From the NCBI GenBank assembly GCA_029215795.1, contig JARDYH010000003.1, positions 30,877,001 through 30,941,000 on the forward strand: 64,000 bases of DNA. Direction: 5' to 3'. Positions 41,705-51,581 of the stretch are shown here, in pieces (within the stretch, counting starts at the first letter, position 1; each line of letters opens with the position of its first letter). The position numbers and the translations under genes were made by a program. The notes under the pieces are model-generated. The model saw only the letters and a list, made by a program, of their open reading frames with translations, searched no databases and was not told where the DNA came from. The stretch is from Anniella stebbinsi (Eukaryota; Chordata; Lepidosauria; Squamata; Anniellidae).

Positions 41705-41712
41705 GAATAGTC

Positions 41713-42603
41713 ATGTCAGGGACTGTGCAGCTTATTATGATAATTAACTCAAGGCCTTACGAAACCAAGGTAGGTCTCCACCCACACAACTCCGGCAGCA
41801 GGATAGATGTGAGTCACATCCCACAGCCAATGAAATGAGAGAAGCAAGCAGCACAGTGCAGGATAACTATCCTGCATGAAAGTACATCCTTAGGGGGTGG
41901 ATTCATGAAAGATGCTGATATTATAAATAAATACTGTCTTGGGCAATGAGCACTTCTCATCCTTTACATCAGACTACGAATAGGGATTATTTTGACAACC
42001 ATAGAGAGCTGTCTTAACTATATATGCCTTTCAGTTACTTTAGCTCACTTCTGTCCAGTTTACTGGTCAACCCCAAAAGGTGTTCATGAATATGTTTTTC
42101 ACACTGTGGCCTATAAGGTGGTTTCCTAGTTTAAGGCAACTAAGAAGAGAAGAAGAAGAAGAGGGGAAAACAGCTTTGCAGCTAAGGCAACACCTGATCT
42201 AGGCATCTATGAAAGAACACTGATAGTGACAGCTCAGAGCTACCAGCTATGTGTGACATCACCAGGGAATACATCAAAGGACTGTCAATTCCAGAACTAC
42301 AACCTGTCATTTATTTTTAGGGATGTGCAGAACTCCCGTGAGAAATTTCATTTTTTAAAATTAAGAATAAAAATACAACTCTTTTTCAAAATTGCTCAGA
42401 GGTTTCACCCATGTTTATGAGAAATTTGGTGCCATTTTAAGAAAAATACCCTGACTTCCCAGGTGGCCTTTATTCTTCAAATATTTGCCCCAAGAATGCA
42501 CCTCAATGTTTTGCTTACATGACACCTCAACATTTCCCAGAGAAAGTCTTGTGAAGAGACTGCATGGGCCAGTGTAAGAGAGATTTATTTTAGTGCGTTC
42601 TAG
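41713..42603. other. No gene; a TAGGGATGTGCAG start at 42318
   Basis: TAGGGATGTGCAGAACTCCC at 42318 looks like a TGTGCA-group left end, but no right end was found. It is one-ended or coincidental. The rest is unassigned. Confidence 0.4.
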
Positions 42604-42800
42604 GAACAAAGGTAGCTGCCTTATACCAAGGTTGTCCCATGTGGCCCAGCATTCTCAACATGACTGAAAGTGGCCCTCCAAGGTTTCAGATAGGTCTTTT
42701 CCAGCCTTTCATGGAGATGCCAGGGACAGAACATGACACCTTCTGCATGCAAAGCAGCTGTCCTGTCACTAAATGATGGTTCTTCCCTGCTGTATTCAGC
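42604..42800 (-). mobile_element. tRNA-derived SINE, antisense
   Basis: The plus strand reads 'ggtagctgccttatacc' (antisense of the 3' part), then 'gagatgccagggacagaaca' and 'ccttctgcatgcaaagcagc' (antisense of the tRNA-like head), matching 25762-25945 reversed. Degenerate. Confidence 0.75.
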
Positions 42801-42871
42801 TTCCTACAAACAAAAAGCTGAAAAAGAACAACAGAATATCTTCTGGCATCCAGAATGATCTAATCAATTAA

Positions 42872-43100
42872 GGACATAAGAAGACCATGCTGGATCAGAC
42901 CAAGGGTCCATCTTGTTCAGCATTCTGTTCATGCAGTGGACAACCAGTTGCCTGTGGGGAACCCAGAAGTAGGACATGAGTACAATATCACCGATAATAT
43001 CATCTCCAATAGCAGGATTCTCTAGACATTACAGATCTGGAAGCTACCAAAAATACTTCCTACATTGTATTGCTGTTATTGCATGAAGCCTCAGTCTGAT
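42872..43100 (+). mobile_element. Dispersed repeat 'ATAAGAAGACCATGCTGGAT' family
   Basis: 'gacataagaagaccatgctg', 'gatcagaccaagggtccatc' and 'caaccagttgcctgtgggga', then diverged. Sense copy of the family at 21260-21515. Confidence 0.75.
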
Positions 43101-44749
43101 ACTCTAAGGGTGGGAGAGGTTTGTCATGGGCACTGCTAGCTTGGGCAATTTAGCTAGGAAGCATGAACATGCTTGCTTTTTCTTCTCGGGAATTCAGACT
43201 TCGATGTCCCTGGAAGCCAAGGTAAGTAGTTCCTTTGAACAAAGGCTTCAGAATGGAGATGCACAGAGCCTTGGGCTGACCCAACTTTTAGATTCATATC
43301 ACAAAAGGCACTGAAACCATCAGTGGATGGAGGGAAAGACAAGAACCTGAAAGCGCTCACTTGCTCAAGTGCAGCACAATCTCCTATATAAAGAAAAGGA
43401 AGTGTATGTTTGTACGCCCTCGATGGACTCAAAAACCATGCATCCGATTGTTATGAAACTTTTAGGATTTCCTCTACCTATACCTGGGATGGTTTTAGGC
43501 ATCGTGACAATTTTGACCACCATCTTGAACCAAAAAGGCAGCCAGTCAAGGTATACTGCTTCAATACTATTTGGATCCATTTCAACCAAAACTTCCCCTC
43601 ATTTTTCAGCACTGTAGAGGCCAGATTTTAACCATACAACAGTCATGTTTTCATGTTAAAAAAAAAAAGCCAACCCCCAAATATTGGGGGAAAAAACAAG
43701 TATGAAAACAAAACAAGGACAGTTTAAAGCCAGCGAAGATTTTGCTTTTACTTCCAACAACCAGACACAGCTTTAACTGACTGGTCAGTATGTGTCTAAT
43801 GCTCTTTAAGCTGAAAGTCCAGGATAATTGTCATTCAATAATGAGGTTTTCACCCTTCTGAGCTCTCAACGTGCTTTCAAGTTTTGATAACTTACCATGA
43901 CCCATCAAAAGAGTGTTCATATAGGAAACCATAGAGTTTCTGAGTATTTGATCTTTATACTGATCCAGTTTTTGGTCATAGCATGCGGCCTAAGGAATGT
44001 TGGTGGAAATAATGGATTTTTTTTTTTTTTTTGTAGTCTGAAGGCCAGGGGTTCAAGTCCGACTTATCAATGTTATATCAATGTATATTTACTTATTTTT
44101 CTATTTTTGTGTTCTTTTCTTCCTCTTTTTCTTTTAATGAAAAATACTTGTTCATGCAGTTTTCCCTCCTGAAATAAACACAGATTAATGTGGCGGAGGG
44201 TTGAATGAATGCCTATGTGAAACTGACATGGACCCAAATTACACTGATCTTTAGATCCCTAACAATGCACCTGCATTTCTTTGCTGGAAAACCCCACTCG
44301 GGCATTAAGCACAACCACAGCTTTTGATTTGAGCTTGTTTCCATTTGGCATCATTTGCTGGAACAGAAAATGCTTTTGTGGCTTCCATAGGCTCTGCTAG
44401 CCATGGACATGAAAGCTATGCCTGGCAAACTTGGATCCAGCAAGGCACACATCACCTTCTGTTCAAACACAGAAGGAGCTGAAGTAACTAGCAAGATAAC
44501 AGCGGCTACCTTTCCCTTCCTTTATTTGACAATTGGGCAGTTGGAATAATGTATACAGAGATTCAGAGGATATGCTGTGCTGAAGCTGAGAACAAAATGG
44601 GTTTCAGGTTCAGCAGCTGTATGTATGGCCTCCTCAGTCTCTTCTTCTCTGTCCAGGACACGGAGAATTTGTCCATAAGGCAAGGAAAACTCCATGTCAT
44701 GTCTCAAGCCATGGCATATATCTAAACAAGGAGCTGAAATTCATCTATT
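43101..44749. other. No gene; possible old repeat at 43385-43640
   Basis: About 43385-43640 ('tatataaagaaaaggaagtg', 'gactcaaaaaccatgcatcc', 'ttatgaaacttttaggattt') resembles a type of dispersed non-coding repeat seen in animal genomes, but I cannot name the family. The rest is unassigned. Confidence 0.35.
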
Positions 44750-44995
44750 TCATTCATTTATTACGCTTCTATATCTCCCAACAGCCAAAGCTTTCTGGGT
44801 AGTGCACAAGAGGATTAAAATCTTATAAAACCTTTAATATACAATTTTAAAAAAACAAAAACAGCTAAAAACAATTAACAACAAAATTTCAATTACTCGA
44901 TTTAAAACCAAAAACCAAAAAGAAACATTAGAAAGTCCCATCACATGTCCAAGACTAGAGGAAAGTCTTAACCTGGTGCCAAAAATATGACAATG
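44750..44995 (-). mobile_element. LINE 3' end, L2-like
   Basis: 'attacgcttctatatctccc', 'agccaaagctttctgggtag', A-rich stretch, then 'gaggaaagtcttaacctggtg', the same order as in 54945-55250 and 59898-60150. Antisense. Confidence 0.7.
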
Positions 44996-45384
44996 TACCA
45001 GGGGGAAAAAGGGTTGGGGCTTAGAAGAGGCAAAGTAATTTCTGGAGAATGGGGGTGAACTTTGTTCTGCATGTTAGATTTCTGAAAGAAAAAAAATGTA
45101 CATTTCATATTTATTGCTCCCATTCTAAAGGTATTTCTTCTGAGATAAGCTCTATTGATTTTGATGGGGTTATCTTTCAAGTAAGCATGCTTAGGATTGG
45201 CGTGTTTAGGACTGGAGCCTTAACTTAATTTATTATTCAGTTCTTATTGTATGTGACATGTGCCTTCCTTCATGTAATAACAGGGGTCCCAAATTGTGGA
45301 CAAGGGGATGAATGACTTGCTCCCCCTCCTTTCATGATTCCTGTGCTAGTCACAGATTACCACCTATGTGTGAAATAAGCCTCA
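44996..45384. other. No gene; short dispersed motif
   Basis: About 45150-45225 carries a copy of the short motif ('gagataagctctattga', 'taagcatgcttaggattgg'). Confidence 0.4.
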
Positions 45385-46482
45385 GGGACTAACTGCACAT
45401 GACATTCATGATGTGATTAGTAATAATGTCATAGTTTTTTAATGGTGAAATACCAGGTGCATGGGGGATTGTTAATGGTACTTCAGTGCACGGGAGAGGG
45501 AAGTTTAAGCCTTCCTTCCCTAGCTGCAGTCTTGGTAAAACTTGGGCCCCTTTGTGGCAATCAGCACTAGGGGCTAATCTATACCTAGGGATAGTTGCGA
45601 TGGTTCCCTGCTTCTGCGATTGCCGCTCATGGGGCACACGCAAGGGAAGTTTCCCACAATGTCAGGAATGCCATTGTGGGAGGATGTGTGTCCCCTGGCG
45701 GCGCTTCTGCATGTGGATTGGGAGAAGTAGGCGGGGCTAGGCAGATGATATGGCTATGTGTTTTTTTTTTATGAATCAGGAGGGATGTGTATGAACATAA
45801 AATCACAGCTACGCATGGGGTGGATAGGAGGTCCAGCGAATATGTGATGCTGTGCGGAGATATGTTTGTGTACATCTTTTTCTACACGGTCGGCGCCAAA
45901 ACATGCTGATAACCAATAAAAAAATGTGCCGAAAATGGTGGATGGGTCCACTCCCACACACCTCCGAAACTGCTGGACACGCCCCTGACAGTGGGTTGGC
46001 TGTTCACCAAGCTGGGAACTTGCACCGAACAGCAACAACTTCACGAAGCTGCGGACTTCGGGATTGTAGGTGAGAGAGCCGGAAAAAAAATATGACAAAA
46101 GCAGTCAGCAATATTCCTGAATAACTGAGAGGTCAACCCGAGATCACAGAGGGATCTGCTGTGCATCATGTGGCCTGGTAGGGGCAACTTCAATATTACC
46201 CTGGAATCAATGGCTGGTGCGGACATGGCCTGGGGAGAAAAGCCGCCCCATTGGAGGTAATGGGAGGTTTTTCTGCCTAATAATGCCAATTGCTATGCAG
46301 AGAAGTGGGGTAAGTTTCACTAAGAATGCAGCTGGGGAGGAGAGGCTTAAAACTCCACACACCCTATGCACTCCAGTTCTGCTAACAATTGCACCTCCCA
46401 GCCCACTTGACTGACATTTCATTTTTCAAAAAACATGACATGATTTCTAATCATTGTCATTAAGAGATCATGTGTAGTGGGC
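45385..46482. mobile_element. Probable 1.1-kb fold-back element
   Basis: The left end 'gggactaactgcacatgaca' and 'gatgtgattagtaataatg' is mirrored at the right by 'tctaatcattgtcattaaga' and 'gatcatgtgtagtgggccc'. The interior is locally GC-rich with several inverted words such as 'cccacaatgtc' and 'gccattgtggga'. No TSD was fixed, so the class is uncertain. Confidence 0.45.
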
Positions 46483-46518
46483 CCAAAGGCTCCCGAGGAA
46501 ACTTTGAGATATCTGGGC

Positions 46519-46739
46519 TAGGGATGTTAGGGAATCTGCAATGGATTCAAATGTGTTCAAATTTCTATGACTCTGACCTGTGGATCCAGGAGCGAACCAG
46601 GTTTTTCCAACTTCTGCAGATTCCGCGGAGCTGCAGGCCATTTGTTTGGGTTTTTTAGTTGGGGGGAGGGAATTGTACAAATGTGTACTTGCATTAAGGT
46701 GCACTTGTGTAAGCGGAATGAAATTCCTGTATATCCCTA
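46519..46739. mobile_element. hAT-like MITE 'TAGGGATGTTAGGGAATCTG'
   Basis: The ends are TAGGGATGTTAGGGAATCTG and ATTCCTGTATATCCCTA, an imperfect TIR. 'ccgcggagctgcagg' lies inside. The flanking 8-mers do not match, so the TSD has decayed or the boundaries are off. Confidence 0.5.
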
Positions 46740-47164
46740 AATAAAATCCCAATTCTGTCAGTGGGCGACTGATGGCCCGAACGTTGCCTGGCAATCTGAA
46801 AAACACAGAAGGGAATGGCATATCCTTAGTCTGGACAGAGGAGGAGGAGAAAGGTTCAGATGTAGCTCAGTACTGTAATTTACTTCCTTACATGTTTACT
46901 TACTATGTGGATATAAAAAGCCACCAAATAACATTGTTCTCTGTGTGGCTTTCAGCATAAAATGATAAAGAACAATTGAAAACACTACCATCAACTAAGA
47001 ATTTGCAGCATAAAAATTTCCAGCAAAAGACTTTCCAGCAGAGAGCAAAAGAAAAACAGATCACTTAAAATATACTGCACATGAGCAGTGGGTTAGAGTA
47101 CTAATAAAAACACTGTTTTTTTTACATGGCCTGTAAACGTAAAGAATTCTTCACCTAATACTGA
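46740..47164. other. No gene seen
   Basis: Unassigned sequence. Confidence 0.3.
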
Positions 47165-47400
47165 AATGTCCTTAAAGAAGGTGGCAGGTGAGCCTCTGCA
47201 GAGAGCGTGCCACCACTCAGAAGGCACTATCCCTGGTAGCCATCTATTTCATTGCCTGGTGGGGGCCTGGAAGAGGATTTCAAACTCTGGGTAGGTATAG
47301 ATGGGAGGAGGCAATATTTCATAGATCCTGGTCCCAAGCCATTAAGGGGTTTAAAGGTTAAAACCAGCACATTAAATTGAACTAGGAAACATATGGGACA
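47165..47400 (-). mobile_element. LINE fragment, L2-like
   Basis: The minus strand decodes QFNVLVLTFKPLNGLGPGS, matching the conserved C-terminal part of L2/CR1-type LINE proteins, as in the minus-strand copy near 60380 ('FKVLVLTLHGLGPQYL'). Only a short piece remains. Confidence 0.65.
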
Positions 47401-47415
47401 TTTTTCCATGTTTTC

Positions 47416-47440
47416 CTTTCTTTCTTTCTTTCTTTCTTGG
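47416..47440. repeat. (CTTT)n microsatellite
   Basis: About six tetramer units. Confidence 0.9.
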
Positions 47441-47785
47441 CAGTATCCAATGATGACATTCCGCAAACGCAAATCACACTAGCAGAGTTCTGATGAAACT
47501 TTCCATTGTGCAAGTGGTTGCCCATTACACTTGCACAACTGGTTGTTTGAGCAGTTGCACAACACATTGCACAATTGGTGCAAGCAGTTGTGCAACTGGT
47601 TTGTACAAGAATGTACAATGGGTTGCACAACAAGTTGAACATGGGTTATACAAAATGGCTTGTGCAATCACACTTGCACAAATATAAATTTAGTTGGATT
47701 CTTTTCTTGTGCATAATTCAGAACCTAGTTTCTGCTAGCGCAACATTATTTGCGCTAATGGAATGACAAGTTGGATATTGTCCTC
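47440..47785. mobile_element. Fold-back MITE dense in TTGYRCAA palindromes
   Basis: The left end 'ggcagtatccaatgatgaca' with 'ttccgcaaacgcaaat' is mirrored at the right by 'atttgcgctaatggaatgac' and 'ttggatattgtcc'. Within are eight exact TTGYRCAA octamers at 47506, 47531, 47555, 47567, 47588, 47623, 47660 and 47674. This octamer resembles the C/EBP recognition palindrome. Binding is not shown by the sequence alone. Confidence 0.75.
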
Positions 47786-48444
47786 TGACTCCTACCTCTA
47801 TAATAATTTATTTTCAGATGCCTAAATGATCTTCACCCCAGTTTTGTTCTCTGATTTTCTGGTGAATACATAAGGTAACCTATTCAACTTTATTCACTTA
47901 AAAAAAAAATCTTATATAAATGCAGCAGGAGATGAGAGTCATGAACACCAGTGAGTAGGGATAATTCATTCTGCGTCTTGTGGAAAAGCCCACAATTTTA
48001 TGGGGTTTATCTGAGGACAATCGGTAGCAGGGTTGCTCTTGAATTTGAGGCAAAGTTTGGGCTTCCAATAAGAAGGAATTTTTTTCTAAATTGTGTGTGT
48101 TCAGGAACTAACTGGAATCTGCATGGCCTTTGCTTATTTTGTGAGCAAGACAATGACTGCATATGCAGCAGATGTAAACTACACAGCACAAGAATAGTTC
48201 AGAAAGACATGTATAGTCCAAGTGAATGGAGACAAGTTGTTGTTTTATACTGATTAACAGGGCAAGCCTAACATATTTACTCAAAGCAAGTCACACAGTA
48301 TTCTTTGGAGCTTACCTGTGTTTAGGATTGCAGTCAGAAGAAAGCACCCTTTCTATTATGATGTCCCATCTTCTGGGTCTGTGTCCTGATGCCATGGCCT
48401 AAACTGCCATTGACCGAGTTTATGACAATGCATTTCATTTATGA
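47786..48444. other. No gene; short dispersed motif
   Basis: About 48300-48345 matches the short motif ('ggagcttacctgtgtttag', 'gattgcagtc'). Confidence 0.35.
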
Positions 48445-48764
48445 TAGGGGTGCAGAACCCCTTTCAGCCCGATGGCCGAATTCCATTTCAGAGAAGCTTT
48501 CGGAGGTCAGTGGTGGGCAGGGCTAAAGGCAAGAGGGACAGGGACAAAATACCAAAACATACCAGCATTTTGTAGCTTAAAGCTCTTACTGCCAGCAACT
48601 AAGCCTTAGGAGATGCATTTCAAACTTTTTAGAATTGGGGAAACCTGCACAAAAATTAGGAAATTCCCTAACCTAAAGGGGTGTGGCCATCTGGGGAACG
48701 AAGGCTAGATTGGGATCTCAGGAGGGCCAGGTTTGGCCTCAGGCCCGATGTGCCGCACCCTTCA
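48445..48764 (+). mobile_element. hAT-like MITE TAGGGGTGCAGAACC
   Basis: Starts TAGGGGTGCAGAACCCC; the right end is 'gtgccgcacccttc'. Flanks ATTTATGA and ATTTTATG suggest an eroded 8-bp TSD. The interior ('ggtgggcagggctaaaggc', 'accagcatttt', 'cttaaagctctt') matches 63392-63789. Confidence 0.65.
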
Positions 48765-48870
48765 TTTTATGGATACTACTGGACACTCTTTGAAATATTG
48801 GACCAATATTATCTTAGCAGCAATATATGTGCCAGGGTCATTGTTGAGATCAGAAAAGAATCCTGGAGAT

Positions 48871-49095
48871 GCAGCACCTGGTGAAATTCCCCCTTCATCA
48901 CAACAGTTAAAGCTGCAGGAGCCCTGCCCAGTGACCAGATACAAAAGAGGGCAGGGCTCCTGCAGCTTTAACTGTGGTGATGAAGGAGGAATTTCACCAG
49001 GTGCTGCAGGCATACAAATGACACCTGCTGAAATTGCCTTTTCTACACAACTGTTAAAGATACAGGAGCCCTGTCCTTTTTTCCATATGGTCACC
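48871..49095. mobile_element. TAGGGTGACC-family fold-back, left end missing
   Basis: 'cacctggtgaaattccccct', 'tgcaggagccctgcccagtg', 'accagatacaaaagaggg' and mirrored 'aatttcaccaggtgctgcag'. Ends 'tttccatatggtcacc'. Two facing copies of the interior are present, as at 32283-32630. Confidence 0.7.
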
Positions 49096-49173
49096 ACACA
49101 CAATAAGCCTCCCTTTTCTCATGGGGCATTTGTGGGAGCACTTTGAATGCTTCCCCATGAGCAAAGTGATGTC

Positions 49174-49533
49174 ATGGGCCCCCTCCACAAGAATGCGCCT
49201 TTGCGCCTGGTTCCGCGATTATGCGCATTATCGCGGAGGCGCATTTACTCACAATCCCTCTGCACGGGAGGCGGCGAGAAGCGGCGAAGCGCATTAAAAG
49301 ATGCCCAAAAAGCGCTTTCCAGGTAGTTAATGCGCATAATCGCTTGTTCACACAGCGAAAATGCGCTTTAACGGCCGGAGCAAAATAAAAGTCGCTATTT
49401 AACGCGCGTTCGAAAATGCGCATTATCGGGGAGATAACGCGCCTGTACGCCCGTTTTGCGCTCCGCTGGTGTGTAGGTAAAATTTATAATGAGCCTTCAA
49501 GGCTCATTAAACGCCCCGTGTGGAGGAGGCCAT
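49174..49533. mobile_element. Fold-back MITE dense in GCGC/TGCGCAT motifs
   Basis: The left end 'atgggccccctccacaagaa' is mirrored by 'cccgtgtggaggaggccat'. The interior is packed with 'tgcgcatta', 'ttatgcgca', 'aatgcgca' and 'gcgc' words in both orientations, an island of CpG in CpG-poor surroundings. The right part has a perfect 'tgagccttcaaggctca' hairpin. Clear TSD not found. Confidence 0.75.
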
Positions 49534-50246
49534 GGCCATTGCAAGGGAGAGATTTTTTTGCATAGATCCTAGCCTGATGCAGCATACACATCTCCCACAG
49601 AGCCTTCTCAGTGCTCACATGACACCTATCAGAAGCTGTCATCTGTAATTCACACACACACACTGTTGGGCTGAAGCTGAGGACTTGCTTCTCAAAGACG
49701 AAAGAAAGCCAATGTGACATATGCATTTTGTTTTTGATGCACAATAGCCCAAGGAATGCCTTTGTGTTGCACTCTGCACTCCCTTGGGCTGTCCTTTCCC
49801 TCCCCAAAGCTCTGCTGTCCTCCAGGTGATTCCTCCGTTGTGACTCATGGGTTTCTCTAATCAGAGAGGCAAGCAGTAACTAATGGTCGCCTACTTCAAC
49901 GCATGCAGGGCTTGCTCTACAAAGCCTCGGGTGTTTCTGCTAGTGCTAATGAGATTTTTCTGCAGGGTTGCAAAAGATCATTAAAAAGCCATTTTTGCAA
50001 ACCCAACATTAGTTTTCATATAGTTAACAGAAATGCATCCTCGCTGTTGCTCAATGTTAAACAATGCCAGAGCGATGAACTGTCACTCTTATAAAATGCT
50101 ATGCTGATTCCCAGAGTCTCTTTCAGGAAAGAACCTATCACTGAGAACATGAACCTGTGGGCACTGCTGTGATCTTATGGATGCTCAGGATAATGATGTC
50201 CTGTTAAAGTTGTGTGTGGCAAGTAAACCATCTCCCGAGCTCAGCC
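49534..50246. other. No gene seen
   Basis: Unassigned sequence. Confidence 0.3.
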
Positions 50247-50560
50247 TTCCCTAATCTGTTGCCCTCTAGCTGTTTTGGACTTCAACTCCCAGCTTCCCTG
50301 ACCATTCACCATGGTGGCTGGGGCTCATGGGAGTTCAAGTCCAAAACTAGGGTGGCTATATGAAAAGGAGGATAGGGCTCCTGTATCTTTAACAGTTGAA
50401 TAGAAATGGGAATTTCAGCAGGTGTCATTTGTATGCTTGCAGCACCTGGTGAAATTCCCTCTTCATCACAACTGTTAAAGATATAGGAGCCCAGTCCTCC
50501 TTTCCATATGGTCACCCTATAAACATCCAGATGGCACCAGGTTGCCCTAGCAGGTATTCT
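50247..50560. mobile_element. ACTACAACTCCCA-family fold-back, split by a hAT-like insertion
   Basis: The left half is 'ctgttgccctctagctgttt' and 'ggacttcaactcccagc'. The right half is 'catgggagttcaagtccaaa' and, after the insertion, 'aaacatccagatggcaccagg'. The two halves are mirror images, and joining 50347 to 50522 restores the expected family sequence. Confidence 0.8.
50348..50519. mobile_element. TAGGGTGACC MITE, 172 bp, near-perfect palindrome
   Basis: The left 'tagggtggctatatgaaaag' and 'gctcctgtatctttaacagt' is mirrored by 'actgttaaagatataggagc' and 'ccatatggtcaccc' followed by TA. The arms are about 50 bp and the middle about 70. The flanks TCCAAAAC (left) and TAAAC (right) fit an 8-bp TSD with a 3-bp deletion in the right copy. 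Confidence 0.85.
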
Positions 50561-51581
50561 TGCCAATGACATGGTTTGGACCAGCAGCTGCGGTTACCAG
50601 TTTGGCTACTGAACCCAATGTCAGCAAAGCTGCTTTCTGCCGAGTCTTTTGCTCACCTTCTGAATGTCTTTTCTTACTTTGGCTTTCAACCTGATGAACA
50701 GGCAATTTGAAATTTGCATACACTTAAATGCGGTGGCATCGACAATGGCAGGTTCCCCCCTCACTCCCATTAGAGAGAGGTAGCAGTCTCAAGCTTCATT
50801 GAAAGGCAATTTTAAATGACTTTTAGATATGCATATAATGAAATTATTTCAGCTATGCAAATGAACAATAGCTTTCCCCCCTCTAAGTGAACTGTCAATC
50901 TGAAGCTGAAGAATGACTGAAAGCACCAGAGTTGCACTCCAATCATCGGCATATTTATTGGAAGGAACACAGAGGTCAATGGGATATTTCTCTGAGTAAC
51001 TGTGCTGAGGATTGCAGCCTAAAGTCCTCTTCTGTCACATGACCTCTTCAGCACATAGTGACCATATGAAAGGTGTGTGTGTGTATGTGTGTGTGTGTGG
51101 GGAGAAGCCAATATTGACCCCCAATGCATCTCAAGCCAGTTGTGTGCACCAGTTATCATGGCTGAATGCAGCTTTTGCTACTTTGCTACAAACCACTGTG
51201 TTAGGGGGAAAACTGACTTAAAAGACAGGCAGTGGAATGCAAGATCAGTTCTCCATTTGCTGGGAGTGGCTGACAGTCAGCACGGCCTCTCTTTTTTATA
51301 TGGCACTAGGTACTTATAGGTCTGTCAGTATAGAGCCTAAGTTTAATCAGAACCCCAAATTCGAAAGCTAAACACATAATCTTATGCATGTTGAGGCAGA
51401 AGAAAGGACTACAGAAGAAAAGTTGAGACATGCTGGGAGTTGTAGGCATTTACTCTTTCTAAACATGCATGGGATTGAGCCCTAAAGAATTGTTTGGGCT
51501 TTTCTATAGAGTTCTTTGATGGTTCTTGGTGGATTCATGCCAGCAAACCAAAACAGTGTTATTTCCTTGATGTGTTGCTTC
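50561..51581. other. No gene; (GT)n at 51075-51100
   Basis: Includes a short dispersed motif at 50975-51022 and an imperfect GT run. 'gtgaccatatgaaaggtgtg' at about 51059 looks like a broken TAGGGTGACC end. Confidence 0.4.

Noticed and set aside
42318..42590. A further TGTGCA element starting TAGGGATGTGCAG
   Set aside because: No TGCACA..CCCTA end was found. A TTTATTTT at both 42310 and about 42582 could be a TSD, but the right side lacks the terminus and the word is low-complexity.
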